A stretch of DNA of 64,000 bases from NCBI RefSeq assembly GCF_028869115.1, contig NZ_CP079800.1:1302001-1366000 (forward strand), given 5' to 3'. A program made the position numbers and the translations under genes. Origin of the DNA: Pseudemcibacter aquimaris (GTDB taxonomy: Bacteria > Pseudomonadota > Alphaproteobacteria > Sphingomonadales > Emcibacteraceae). The notes below the pieces were generated by a model. The model searched no databases and was not told where the DNA came from. It saw only the letters and a list, made by a program, of their open reading frames with translations. Shown in pieces: positions 8,566 through 17,414 of this stretch; within the stretch, counting starts at the first letter, position 1; every line of letters starts with the position of its first letter.

Positions 8566-9543
8566 TTGAATAAAGTAACGATTACATATGAAGGGTCACA
8601 GGTTTCCTGTGACCCTGACAAATCCATTCTGGAAAATTTAATCACGCAAGATATTGATGTGACCTATTCTTGTCAGAAAGGATCCTGTTTAACATGTGTG
8701 ATGAAAACGGATCACGATGTTGATCCAAAAAGTCGTGCGCCGCTTAAACCAACACTTGTTGAGCAAGGGTATTTCCTTGGCTGTCAACAAAAACCAAATG
8801 ATGGCATGGTTATCAATGCTGCTGATCAAATTGGTGTTTTTCATAATGTCCGTGTTACCAATATAGAACTTAGAGGCGGGCAGGTGGCTATTGTCCGTCT
8901 AACGGTTCCAGATGGATATGAATACCGTCCAGGGCAATTCGTAAATATCATTGGTCCAAATTATACATTACGCAGTTATTCCATTGCGTCTATTCCATTG
9001 GATGATGAATTAGAAATTCATGTAAAAGAACATGAATTTGGCACGGTTAGTAGGTGGTTATGTGATAAGAGCTTAATTGGTCAGGAAATAGAAATTTCAG
9101 AACCGGAAGGGCAGTGCTTTTACTTGCCCGGAAGATCATCATCACCGTTACTGTTAATTGGAACGGGAACTGGGTTAGCCCCACTGATTGGCATCATTCG
9201 CGATGCTTTATCACAAGGGCATGACGGAAAAATTGAATTATATCACGGTGCCGTAAATGATGACGGCCTATATTTAATTGATGAATTACAGTCGTTATCG
9301 TCTGAATATGACAATTTATCGGTTCATCTTGGTGTGCTGAATAAAGGATCTCTAAATCATACGCTTGAGGGGGCAATAAATGATATCGCGCTGTCACAGC
9401 ACCATGATTTAACAGGGTGGCGTGTGTTTCTTTGTGGTGATCCGGATATGGTCAAGAAAACCAAGACCAAAGCATATTTGGCCGATGCCGCCTTAAGCGA
9501 CATTCTGGCCGATCCATTTGATATTCAGGATGTTAAAAATTAA
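8566..9543 (+). CDS. 2Fe-2S/FAD/NAD(P)H oxidoreductase (globin partner)
   Basis: A 325-residue reductase. Residues 1-~90 form a plant-type ferredoxin domain with Cys in YSCQKGSCLTC and a fourth Cys in LGCQQKP. The FAD domain has LRSYSIAS, and the NAD domain has GTGTGLAPLIGI and CGDPDMVKKT. The order ferredoxin-FAD-NAD is that of phenol hydroxylase and naphthalene dioxygenase reductases. No oxygenase is nearby; instead it follows the truncated haemoglobin by 3 bases, so electron delivery to the globin haem is the natural inference. The start is TTG at 8566; no ATG or strong ribosome site is near, which suggests translation coupled to the globin. Its stop overlaps the convergent hydrolase stop. 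Confidence 0.9.
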   Translation: MNKVTITYEGSQVSCDPDKSILENLITQDIDVTYSCQKGSCLTCVMKTDHDVDPKSRAPLKPTLVEQGYFLGCQQKPNDGMVINAADQIGVFHNVRVTNIELRGGQVAIVRLTVPDGYEYRPGQFVNIIGPNYTLRSYSIASIPLDDELEIHVKEHEFGTVSRWLCDKSLIGQEIEISEPEGQCFYLPGRSSSPLLLIGTGTGLAPLIGIIRDALSQGHDGKIELYHGAVNDDGLYLIDELQSLSSEYDNLSVHLGVLNKGSLNHTLEGAINDIALSQHHDLTGWRVFLCGDPDMVKKTKTKAYLADAALSDILADPFDIQDVKN

Positions 9544-10620
9544 TCATCATATGTAGGTAACTGGTGATCAGGATTAAGCATCCGATGACCAATAGCAACA
9601 ATGCCAAACCGAATATTGGTAAAGGCGATTGTCCCTAAATTCCCACCTTTATTAAAGCCAATATAGGCACGATGGCCGCCGCCTGTTCCCATGTGATTGC
9701 GGTTAATTGTTCCGGTTGAATTTTCCCACGTTAATCCCATGGATTCATTTTCAGTATAAATTTTATGGCCAATTTCAAAAGCGCTATATAGTGGTGTATC
9801 AAGTAACCCCATATGCGCTTTCACATATTTTTCCATATCATTGACGGTGGTGATCATTGACCCACCAGCATACATGACACCATGATTAACCAAATTTTCC
9901 GTCAAGCTGCCATCGGCCAAATGACCTTGTGCAAAACGCCCCTTTAATTCAGTAGGGAGGTGCAGGAATGTTTCCGTCATCCCCAGTGGCAATAAAACCT
10001 CTTCACGGATCATTTGGAAATAATCGCGTTCAAAATGATGGGCCAGGGCTTGTGATAAAATGCCAATGCCAAATGTTGAATAATGCCATTCATCGCCACC
10101 CGCACGTGTCGGGGCAAAATCATTGACGGACTTCCATAAATCATCAAGCGTATATTCGGAAAATGTGCCGTCAGTTGTTCTGAAATCTTCGGGAAAAGTC
10201 GGTAAACCACCGTTATGGGTGGCAAGATGCAGAATAGTGACTTCCTTACCATTAAATGGTTTTAGTCTTACGCCATCTGGCAAATAATTATTAATAGGAT
10301 CATCAAGGTTGATATCGCCGCGTTCCACAAGAATGCCAAGCAGTGACCCTAGGAATGTTTTTGAAATGGAACTCATTTCAAAAAAAAGTATCTTTTGTGG
10401 GTTGCAACCCATTGCCGTCTATTAGTTCACCATAAGTATAGATACTTGTCCCTTGGTCATTAATACGGGCCAGAATGATGCTTTGGTATTTTCCATTATC
10501 AATATTTTCGTTGATATGTTTTTCAAGTTCCTTGTCATCTAATACAGGGCTTTCAGCGTGTGATTGATTTGCAAGAGTTAAGAAAGATGTGATGACGATA
10601 AAAGCTTTAAAGAGTTTCAT
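9540..10620 (-). pseudogene. Serine hydrolase (beta-lactamase family) with frameshift in a T8 tract
   Basis: Two consecutive frames make one class-C beta-lactamase/esterase-like protein. The first (start 10620) has a signal peptide (MKLFKAFIVITSFLTLANQS) and reads to TKDTFF, where it meets TGA. The second resumes at EMSSISKTFLG, which holds the SxxK nucleophile motif, and continues to 9540 with HYSTFGIG (the Tyr motif) and GTGGGHRAYIG. The break is at 10380-10387, a run of eight A on the + strand; seven would restore the frame. The start at 10620 is preferred to 10686 because it begins the signal peptide and has GGGGG just upstream. This may be a true null, a slippery phase-variable site or a sequencing error. 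Confidence 0.8.
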
Positions 10621-11114
10621 GGTTCCCCCGTTATTATTATAAGCTTTAATGCTGGTATTTATTGTTAAAGAGCGGTTCAACAGCATTAAGGTAATGTGTG
10701 ACCCTGCCTTCGTGATTATTAAGTGGCAATTCTAAACATTAAAGATGCGTAAAAGATACATTTATTAAACCGATTTTTTTTGTGATCACTTGCAACTATA
10801 AATAGATGAAATTATTAACACTTTGTTAACCTTTCTCGTTAATGACATAAATAATTAATATAAAAATTCTATTAATCAATTATTAATAAAGAGTTTTTAA
10901 TGACTATCGTTGAAAATAAATCAATTGACGTATGCAATTTAAAAGATAAAAAATGATTTTTTTTGACTTGGATCAATTGCATTTGTGTAATAGATTATTA
11001 TTTTAAAAAGCGATCAGTTGTTTAGCCAGCTATAGAGGAGAAAACCTCTAAGCACAGGAGGGAGTTAGGCATTGGTCACTTAAATTGTATAAGTTTATAT
11101 GCAAGGGGTCATAA
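10621..11114. other. 494-bp intergenic region with regulatory signals
   Basis: No gene is visible. The region is very AT-rich, with poly-A/T runs. It contains a perfect dyad TTAACA-CTT-TGTTAA at 10815-10829, an FNR-type box at 10963-10976, and a small hairpin at 11033-11050 (TAGAGG, CCTCTA, 6-base loop). An AGGAGGGAG site at 11057-11065 is followed only by a three-codon TTG frame. The real ribosome site for the PAS gene is AAGGGG at about 11103. The 5' leader is therefore roughly 100 bases long. Confidence 0.6.
10963..11001 (+). promoter_or_regulatory. FNR-type box and -10 for PAS gene 1
   Basis: TTGAC-TTGG-ATCAA (10963-10976) matches the Fnr/FixK consensus TTGAT-N4-ATCAA with one change. 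A TATTAT -10-like hexamer begins at 10996, 26.5 bases from the box centre. The same distance recurs at the two other PAS genes. Confidence 0.65.
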
Positions 11115-11651
11115 ATGCCTAAGAATAACGTTAAGCCAACGGGGATAGAAAACACATTCTCCGAAAATGAAATTATTGTTTCAAAAACTGATTTAAAAGG
11201 TGAAATCACCTATGTAAATGATGTGTTTTGTAAACTTGCCGAAGCCAAAGAAAGTGAAATGATTGGTCAGCCGCATAATGTTATCCGTCATCCGGATATG
11301 CCGCGCACGATCTTTCATTTTTTATGGCAACAAATTAAATCTAAAAATGAAATCTTTGCTTATGTTAAGAACATGGCAATGTCCGGTAACCATTACTGGG
11401 TTTTTGCACATGTAACACCGACATTGGATGGTTCTGGAAATATTGTTGGTTTCCATTCAAGTCGCCGTGCTGCACCAAAAGCTGAAATTGATTTCATTGA
11501 TAGTCTGTATAAGAAAATAAAAGACGTAGAAGAGGGAAGCTCCAACCGCAAAGATGGATTGGAAGCAGGAGTAGCATTCGTCAACGACTATCTGGCAAAC
11601 GAAGGACTGACATATGATGAATTTGTATGGTCAGTGAGTGGAAATAGATAG
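11115..11651 (+). CDS. Aer-like PAS sensor protein 1
   Basis: 178 residues that are almost all one PAS domain of the Aer type. The motif [20 protein letters not shown] contains the Arg-His-x-Asp residues needed for FAD binding in E. coli Aer, and [12 protein letters not shown] plus [10 protein letters not shown] follow as in Aer. There is no membrane anchor and no signalling domain. It should report redox or oxygen state in the cytosol by passing the signal to the MCP encoded 19 bases downstream, so the pair looks like Aer cut in two. Cofactor identity (FAD rather than haem) is inference from the motif. The ATG is preceded by AAGGGG. Two close paralogues lie at 14281 and 16160. Confidence 0.9.
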   Translation: MPKNNVKPTGIENTFSENEIIVSKTDLKGEITYVNDVFCKLAEAKESEMIGQPHNVIRHPDMPRTIFHFLWQQIKSKNEIFAYVKNMAMSGNHYWVFAHVTPTLDGSGNIVGFHSSRRAAPKAEIDFIDSLYKKIKDVEEGSSNRKDGLEAGVAFVNDYLANEGLTYDEFVWSVSGNR

Positions 11652-11670
11652 AACGCTAAAGGATGCTAAG

Positions 11671-12912
11671 ATGTTTGGACTAAATAAGACGGATGATAGT
11701 GGCAAAGTAGAAGCTTTGGAAGCAGAACTGGAAGCCACGAAAGAAAAACTGGAAGCATACGAAAGTGCGTTTTCAGCAATTGAAAAAATTGTACCTGATT
11801 TAAAAGATGGAAACCTGGAAGCCCGTATAATTGGTTGGCAAAACCATGGTGAAAGATCAGAAACATTAAAATCAATCAATTATATTCTTGATATTACAGA
11901 TGCCTATGTTCGTGAAGCAGCTGCATCACTAGAAGCCGCTGAAAATGGTAAATACTTCCGCCGTTTCTTGCGTCGCGGTATGCGTGGCAGTTTCCAACAA
12001 GGTGCGACGGTTATTAATGAGGCTTGTATCAGTATCCAGAAAATGGAAAAAGAACAGCAGGAAAACCGAAAACGTATTGCGGATGATTTTAATAAACAAA
12101 TCATGCAATTTATTACGGATCTGCTGACATCAACAGAAAGTTTGCAAGGTATTTCAAACCAGTTAAGTAATTATGCTGAAGATACCCAAAGATTGTCATC
12201 AAATGTTGCTGCAGCATCGGAAGAGGCAAGTGTAAATGTGCAAACTGTAGCCGCAGCGGCAGAGGAATACTCGCATTCGATTCAGGAAATCTCTCGTCAG
12301 GTTGATATGTCAAATGAACAGGCTGGAAAAGCATCGGATGAGGCAATATCTGCAAAAGCGACTATTGATGAATTAAAAGCATCATCGGTGAATATTGGTG
12401 AAGTAATTAAGCTGATTAATGACATCGCGGGTCAAACCAATCTTCTTGCGCTTAATGCTACCATCGAAGCGGCCCGCGCTGGCGAAGCCGGTAAGGGGTT
12501 TGCTGTTGTAGCTAACGAGGTTAAATCACTCGCGAACCAAACGGCCGATGCAACAGGCAGTATTGATGCACAAATCAGCGAAATTCAGGAAAAAATCGAA
12601 GGGTCGGTTTCTGGCGTTGAGGATATTGCAAATATTATTACTGAATTGAATGAAATCGCTGATACAATTTCAAGCGCGACACAAGAACAGTTGGCAGCAA
12701 CACATGAAATTAGCCAAAATGTTCAGGAAGCTTCACTCGGGACACAAGAAGTGTCGCAACATATTCAGGAAGTAAGCACAACAGCGAACAGAACCGCGGA
12801 AACCGCGAGCGAGCTATCAGCTGCATCAAGTAACCTTGAAGATCTTGCGAAAAACCTTGAACAACAATCAAATGCATTCATTCAGTCACTGCTTGGCAAG
12901 GATGCAGCATAA
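11671..12912 (+). CDS. Soluble methyl-accepting chemotaxis protein 1
   Basis: 413 residues with no membrane segment. After a coiled coil (~10-35), residues ~45-125 look like tandem HAMP-like units ([11 protein letters not shown], then [20 protein letters not shown]). The MCP signalling domain follows, its hairpin tip near 248-290 reading [20 protein letters not shown] and [18 protein letters not shown], the CheA/CheW contact region. Gln/Glu-rich heptads on both arms are probable methylation sites; there is no CheR-docking pentapeptide at the end. I start at ATG 11671 (AAGGA just upstream), by analogy with the paralogue, rather than the GTG at 11638 inside the PAS gene. It probably couples the PAS protein to the chemotaxis array. 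Confidence 0.9.
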   Translation: MFGLNKTDDSGKVEALEAELEATKEKLEAYESAFSAIEKIVPDLKDGNLEARIIGWQNHGERSETLKSINYILDITDAYVREAAASLEAAENGKYFRRFLRRGMRGSFQQGATVINEACISIQKMEKEQQENRKRIADDFNKQIMQFITDLLTSTESLQGISNQLSNYAEDTQRLSSNVAAASEEASVNVQTVAAAAEEYSHSIQEISRQVDMSNEQAGKASDEAISAKATIDELKASSVNIGEVIKLINDIAGQTNLLALNATIEAARAGEAGKGFAVVANEVKSLANQTADATGSIDAQISEIQEKIEGSVSGVEDIANIITELNEIADTISSATQEQLAATHEISQNVQEASLGTQEVSQHIQEVSTTANRTAETASELSAASSNLEDLAKNLEQQSNAFIQSLLGKDAA

Positions 12913-12955
12913 TTTATTCTGATTTTTCTGGATAAGTCATTGTTATAGAATTAAA

Positions 12956-12998
12956 ATGGCGTTATACGAGCAACATTAATTGCTGAGGATAACGCCAT
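12956..12998 (+). promoter_or_regulatory. Hairpin covering the argC start codon
   Basis: Perfect 10-bp arms ATGGCGTTAT (12956-12965) and ATAACGCCAT (12989-12998) enclose an inner stem AGCAA/TTGCT (12969-12973, 12980-12984). The right arm includes the first two bases of the argC ATG, and the GAGG ribosome site (12985-12988) sits in the internal bulge. In RNA it would hide the start codon; in DNA it could be a repressor site. Confidence 0.55.
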
Positions 12999-14136
12999 GA
13001 CTATTTCTACATCAAATGATAACAAAATCAGAGCCGCTATTTTAGGGGCAAGCGGATATACAGGTGCAGAACTTGTAAGGTTATTACAACGTCATCCAAA
13101 TGTTGAAATTGTTTTATTGACGGCTGACCGTAAAGCCGGCCAATCTATTGATCAGGTCTTTCCGCACCTTGCCGGGGAAGGGCTTCCTGATTTAATGGCG
13201 ATATCAGATATCGAATGGGCTGGGCTAGAGGTTGACGTTGTATTTTGCGCGCTGCCGCATGCTACATCACAACGCATTATTAAAGGCATTCTTCATGATA
13301 CTGGCCATGGCTTTATTGATGAAATGGTCGCTGAAACCACAGAAGATTACGCGAACGCCATTCAGGGCAGTGTAAAAGTCGTGGATTTGAGCGCTGATTT
13401 CCGTCTTCGTGACCCAGATACCTATGCTGAATGGTATGGCGGCGAACATGATGCTATTTCCTTACAAAAAGAAGCGGTATACGGATTAACGGAACATTAC
13501 CGTGAAGAGATAAAAAACGCGCGCCTTGTGGCATGTCCAGGATGTTATCCAACGGCTGCACTACTTGCATTAATTCCGTTGATGCAAAGTAAGGCAATAA
13601 AAAAAGATGGTGTCATAATCGATGCAAAATCAGGCGTTAGTGGCGCCGGTAGAAGCCTTAGAGAAGGCAACCTGTTTACAGAAGTTTCTGAAGCAATGCA
13701 CCCATATGGTATTGCCGCTCATCGTCATGCGCCGGAAATCGAACAAGAATTAAGTCGTGCATATGGTGAAGATTTGCTCGTCAGCTTTACACCGCATCTT
13801 ATTCCAATGAACAGAGGTGAACTTGAAACAATTTATGTTCAAATGGAAGAGGGTAAAACAGCATCCGATTTAAGAGAGCTTTTAAAAGATAGATACCGTG
13901 ATGAACGGTTCGTTACTGTTGCTGATGAAGGTGTTGTACCAGCAAGCCGTCACGTACGTGGATCAAACAATACGCTTATCGGTGTATTTGAAGATCGTGT
14001 GCCAGGACAGGCCATAATTGTGGTGACAATTGACAATCTTGTTAAGGGGTCATCCGGTCAAGCGATACAAAACATGAATTTAATGTTTGATTTTCCGGAA
14101 ATGATGTCGCTTGAACAAATGCCTTTATTTCCTTAG
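12997..14136 (+). CDS. argC: N-acetyl-gamma-glutamyl-phosphate reductase
   Basis: ArgC reduces N-acetylglutamyl-5-phosphate to the semialdehyde with NADPH in arginine synthesis. The NADP fold opens with AAILGASGYTGAELVRLLQRHP, the catalytic Cys is in VACPGCYPTAALL, and SGVSGAGR and HRHAPEIEQ are the usual substrate-site segments. At 379 residues it is longer than E. coli ArgC (about 334); the excess includes ~25 residues (HDTGHGFIDEMVAETTEDYA and following) between DVVFCALPHATSQ and VVDLSADFRLRD. No other arginine gene is adjacent; it sits between two chemotaxis pairs. The start codon lies inside a strong hairpin (12956-12998). Confidence 0.95.
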   Translation: MTISTSNDNKIRAAILGASGYTGAELVRLLQRHPNVEIVLLTADRKAGQSIDQVFPHLAGEGLPDLMAISDIEWAGLEVDVVFCALPHATSQRIIKGILHDTGHGFIDEMVAETTEDYANAIQGSVKVVDLSADFRLRDPDTYAEWYGGEHDAISLQKEAVYGLTEHYREEIKNARLVACPGCYPTAALLALIPLMQSKAIKKDGVIIDAKSGVSGAGRSLREGNLFTEVSEAMHPYGIAAHRHAPEIEQELSRAYGEDLLVSFTPHLIPMNRGELETIYVQMEEGKTASDLRELLKDRYRDERFVTVADEGVVPASRHVRGSNNTLIGVFEDRVPGQAIIVVTIDNLVKGSSGQAIQNMNLMFDFPEMMSLEQMPLFP

Positions 14137-14207
14137 GTTTCTTCTAAGTTATTGAAATATTAAATATATTTAACAAGTATTAAATATATTTCTTTACCTG
14201 TTTAGCT

Positions 14208-14246
14208 TTGATCTTGATCAATGACAAGCCATCCTTGACGTATAAC
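14208..14246 (+). promoter_or_regulatory. FNR-type box and -10 for PAS gene 2
   Basis: TTGAT-CTTG-ATCAA (14208-14221) is a perfect match to the Fnr/FixK consensus. TATAAC at 14241-14246 is the likely -10, starting 26.5 bases from the box centre, as expected for an activator bound near -41.5. Confidence 0.75.
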
Positions 14247-14280
14247 ACTTCCCTTGTTTCTAACTATTAGAGGGGTAAGT

Positions 14281-14808
14281 ATGAAGCAGGGTATAACGCC
14301 AATAGATGTGGAAAACACATTTGGCAAAGATGAAATTATTGTTTCAAAAACAAACCTAAAAGGTCACATAACATATGTGAACGACGTCTTTTGCCGTTTG
14401 GCAGAAATGCCGGAAGAGGAAGCCATAGGCGCGCCACATAATGTTATCAGACATCCTGACATGCCAAGGTCAATTTTCTATTTCTTATGGCAACAAATTC
14501 AAAGCAAGAAAGAGATTTTCGCCTATGTAAAAAATATGGCGAAATCAGGTAAATATTACTGGGTGTTTGCCCATGTAACACCGACGATTGATGCTGATGG
14601 CAATATCGTAGGGTTTCATTCAAGCAGGCGCGCAGCACCAAAGAATGAAATTGATTTAATTTCAAAGCTTTATGATGAAATTAGATCGGTAGAAAAAAGT
14701 TATTCAAATAGTAAGCAGGGTATGGAAGCGGGGGTAGATTATATCAAAAATCTGTTGTTGGATAAGGGAATGACATACGATGAATTCGTATGGAGCGTGG
14801 GAGATTAA
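14281..14808 (+). CDS. Aer-like PAS sensor protein 2
   Basis: 175 residues, colinear with the PAS proteins at 11115 and 16160. The FAD-site motif is kept ([20 protein letters not shown]), as are [13 protein letters not shown] and [15 protein letters not shown]. The C terminus ends in [10 protein letters not shown], a tail shared by all three paralogues, which may be the docking element for the MCP. The start at 14281 is preferred to the TTG at 14254 because AGGGG lies just upstream. The MCP gene starts 2 bases after its stop, so translation of the two is likely coupled. Confidence 0.9.
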   Translation: MKQGITPIDVENTFGKDEIIVSKTNLKGHITYVNDVFCRLAEMPEEEAIGAPHNVIRHPDMPRSIFYFLWQQIQSKKEIFAYVKNMAKSGKYYWVFAHVTPTIDADGNIVGFHSSRRAAPKNEIDLISKLYDEIRSVEKSYSNSKQGMEAGVDYIKNLLLDKGMTYDEFVWSVGD

Positions 14809-14810
14809 AT

Positions 14811-16058
14811 ATGTTCAATAGAAAACTAGTAGATGTGGAAAGTGGTGGTACGGAGCTTTCAGAAGCACTGATTAAATTGGAACAATATGAAAAAGCGTTT
14901 GATGCGATCAGAGGTATTTCAGCAGGACTTAGGGAAGGTAATCTTGAAACCCGCATAGTGGGATGGGAAGAGCACGGCGAACTTTCCGACGTGCTTTGTG
15001 ATATAAATTATATTCTTGATGTGACGGATGCTTATGTCCGCGAAGCAGGGGCATCATTAAAGGCAGCGCAGAACGGCGATTTTTATCGCCGTTTTTTAAT
15101 AAGAGGCATGCCAGGCAGTTTTAGTGTCGGCGCAAAAGTCATTAATTCTGGCCGTAAAGATATGGCGCTGGCCGCGGACCGCCGAAAGCAACAAGAAGAA
15201 AACCAAATTAAACGTGAAGAACTGGTCGAAGGATTTAACAGCACGATCCGTGATTTTGTTACGAGCCTGCATAAATCTGCTTCGGGTTTGAGTGGTCTTT
15301 CCAATGAACTGACCAATTTTGCTGATGAAACACAAAATTTATCGACGACTGTGGCGGCGGCATCTGAACAGGCAAATATGAATGTTCAAACTGTCGCAGC
15401 GGCAACAGAAGAATATACACAATCAATCAATGAAATTGCAAGACAGGTTGATCTTTCAAGCACACAATCAAACGAGGCCGTAAAAGAAGCAGCACTTGCG
15501 AAAGATTCAATTTCTGAACTCCAGCAAGCATCACAAACCATTGGTGAGGTCGTCAAATTAATCAATGATATTGCGGGGCAAACGAATTTGCTGGCTCTAA
15601 ATGCAACCATTGAAGCGGCCCGTGCCGGCGAGGCCGGAAAAGGGTTTGCTGTTGTCGCAAGCGAGGTTAAATCACTTGCCAATCAAACAGGGGACGCAAC
15701 AAAAAACATTGATGAACAGATCAATGAAATCCAAAACAGAATTGGTATGACTGTTGGGGTTGTTGAGGACGTAACAAAACATATTGCTGAATTAAGTGAG
15801 ATTGCATCAACCATTTCAACATCGACCCATGAACAGCTTGCAGCAACGCGTGAAATTAGTGAAAATGTTCAGGAAGCATCAGACGGAACACGCGATGTAT
15901 CTGAAAATATTAATCAGGTAAGCGCAACAGCATCACGGACATCATCAAGTGCGGTTGAATTGATGCAGGCATCAAATGATATGGAAACGTTGATCAGTGA
16001 CCTTGAAGTCCAGGTTGAAGAATTCATCACGTCACTGATGAATACCAAATCAAATTAA
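14811..16058 (+). CDS. Soluble methyl-accepting chemotaxis protein 2
   Basis: 415 residues, a paralogue of the MCP at 11671 with the same layout: a short N-terminal coil, HAMP-like repeats ([16 protein letters not shown], then [20 protein letters not shown]), and a cytosolic signalling hairpin with [20 protein letters not shown] and [20 protein letters not shown]. There is no transmembrane helix, periplasmic domain or C-terminal CheR-binding pentapeptide. It starts at ATG 14811, directly after the PAS 2 stop. It should take its input from one or more of the three PAS proteins. Confidence 0.9.
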   Translation: MFNRKLVDVESGGTELSEALIKLEQYEKAFDAIRGISAGLREGNLETRIVGWEEHGELSDVLCDINYILDVTDAYVREAGASLKAAQNGDFYRRFLIRGMPGSFSVGAKVINSGRKDMALAADRRKQQEENQIKREELVEGFNSTIRDFVTSLHKSASGLSGLSNELTNFADETQNLSTTVAAASEQANMNVQTVAAATEEYTQSINEIARQVDLSSTQSNEAVKEAALAKDSISELQQASQTIGEVVKLINDIAGQTNLLALNATIEAARAGEAGKGFAVVASEVKSLANQTGDATKNIDEQINEIQNRIGMTVGVVEDVTKHIAELSEIASTISTSTHEQLAATREISENVQEASDGTRDVSENINQVSATASRTSSSAVELMQASNDMETLISDLEVQVEEFITSLMNTKSN

Positions 16059-16079
16059 ATTATTTAATTTGTGAAATTT

Positions 16080-16119
16080 TTGATGTCGGTCAAGGTTTGT
16101 AGCTGTTTCCTTTTATAGG
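16080..16119 (+). promoter_or_regulatory. FNR-type box and -10 for PAS gene 3
   Basis: TTGAT-GTCG-GTCAA (16080-16093) matches the Fnr/FixK consensus with one change. TTATAG/TATAGG at 16113-16119 is the probable -10, at the same spacing as for the two other PAS genes. Confidence 0.65.
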
Positions 16120-16159
16120 ATGCCATCATATTAAGTTTGCTACTGAAAAGGTAAGTTAT

Positions 16160-16690
16160 ATGTATCAAAGACCTGAGCCATTAGATATTGAAAACATATT
16201 CGATGACGATGAAATTATCGTAACGAAAACGGACCTTAAAGGTCGTATCACGTATGTTAATGATGTGTTCTGTAAGGTCGCCGAAATGACGGAAGAGGAT
16301 GCCATGGGTGAACCCCATAGCATCATCCGTCATCCTGATATGCCGCGTTCAGTGTTTTATCTGTTATGGCAAACAATCGAAGCCAAGCAAGAAATTTTCG
16401 CGTATGTGAAAAACCTTGCCAAAAGCGGTCATTATTACTGGGTATTTGCCCATGTGTCTCCAACTATGGATAAGGCAGGTAACATCATAGGATATCATTC
16501 AAGCAGACGCGCTGCCCCACAAGCGCAAATAGATGCGGTCGCACCGATTTATAAACAGGTTCTTGAGGTGGAAAATAGCTATGCCAACCGTAAAGAAGGT
16601 ATGGAAGCAGGCTTTAAGGCTATCGTCGACCTTCTTGAACAAAACGGCGTTTCATATGACGAATTTGTTTGGTCCGTGGCAAATAACTAA
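16160..16690 (+). CDS. Aer-like PAS sensor protein 3
   Basis: 176 residues, the third PAS paralogue in the island. The FAD-site motif is slightly altered ([20 protein letters not shown]: Asn to Ser beside the critical His), while the Arg-His-x-Asp core is intact. [13 protein letters not shown] and [15 protein letters not shown] follow, and the shared tail is [10 protein letters not shown]. Unlike the others it has no MCP gene after it, so it would have to share one of the two MCPs. A GTAAG/ATATG context gives only a modest ribosome site. Confidence 0.9.
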   Translation: MYQRPEPLDIENIFDDDEIIVTKTDLKGRITYVNDVFCKVAEMTEEDAMGEPHSIIRHPDMPRSVFYLLWQTIEAKQEIFAYVKNLAKSGHYYWVFAHVSPTMDKAGNIIGYHSSRRAAPQAQIDAVAPIYKQVLEVENSYANRKEGMEAGFKAIVDLLEQNGVSYDEFVWSVANN

Positions 16691-16762
16691 CTTCACAGTG
16701 TTGCATTTGTAAAGTTGGAAGTATAAAGTTGGATAATAATGTGTCCATATATTGGGGGTGTC

Positions 16763-17404
16763 ATGAGATTTCTGGCGAGCGTGATTTTCTTATTTTTTCC
16801 TTTTGTTTCAGCAACCGCTGAGCCAACGCAAAATGGTGCAGGATACTCGATTGAAAATGTCCATGTCCGCTTTAGCGAGGGTTTTAATGATAATATTCAA
16901 AAAGTAATAATGCGGCTTGAAACGCAAGTCGAAGATAAAAGAAAAAACCATGAAAAGTATCAATCGAGACGGAGAGCGCCAAAGGACTTAAAGGAACGTG
17001 CGCAAAAAGCATATGAAAAAGCACAAGAGAATTTAGAGGCTTTCACCGCTTATATTAACATACTTAAAAATGATATGGGGGGCGTAGTGGTTGATGCCAT
17101 TGAAACTAAGAATTTGAGCGGACGAAAAGTTGATCTTAGTATTCTTATAGGGGCTTATTCAATATTAAGACCAGTAGAAGCCAATACAGTAGTAACCTTT
17201 AGCGGGCAATTATTTGCGGCAACAGTAATAGTTGTTGATAGTGAAACAAATGAAAACCTTAAAACTTTTATGATTAACGAAGATGACATTATTGGCAAAA
17301 AATACCCAAATGCAATTGTAATGAATGGAAAAGATATTAAAAAACATAGCCTGTTATATAACTTTGCTCAGGAAATATCGTTTAGATTAAATCAAGAGAG
17401 TTAA
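16763..17404 (+). CDS. Exported hypothetical protein
   Basis: 213 residues when started at ATG 16763, which has GGGGGTG just upstream and begins the signal peptide (MRFLASVIFLFFPFVSATA). The mature part has a strongly charged helix (~45-95, many Lys, Arg, Gln) likely to be coiled coil, then a beta-rich half with repeated Val and Ile strands (VVTFSGQLFAATVIVVDSET). I do not recognise the family; it could be a periplasmic or surface structural protein. It converges on the TonB-domain gene, with 10 bases between the stops. Confidence 0.65.
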   Translation: MRFLASVIFLFFPFVSATAEPTQNGAGYSIENVHVRFSEGFNDNIQKVIMRLETQVEDKRKNHEKYQSRRRAPKDLKERAQKAYEKAQENLEAFTAYINILKNDMGGVVVDAIETKNLSGRKVDLSILIGAYSILRPVEANTVVTFSGQLFAATVIVVDSETNENLKTFMINEDDIIGKKYPNAIVMNGKDIKKHSLLYNFAQEISFRLNQES

Positions 17405-17414
17405 GCACAAAAAG

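Noticed and set aside
11033-11065. Possible riboswitch or leader peptide before the PAS 1 gene
   Set aside because: The hairpin is only 6 bp, the three-codon TTG frame is too short to judge, and no known riboswitch consensus was seen.
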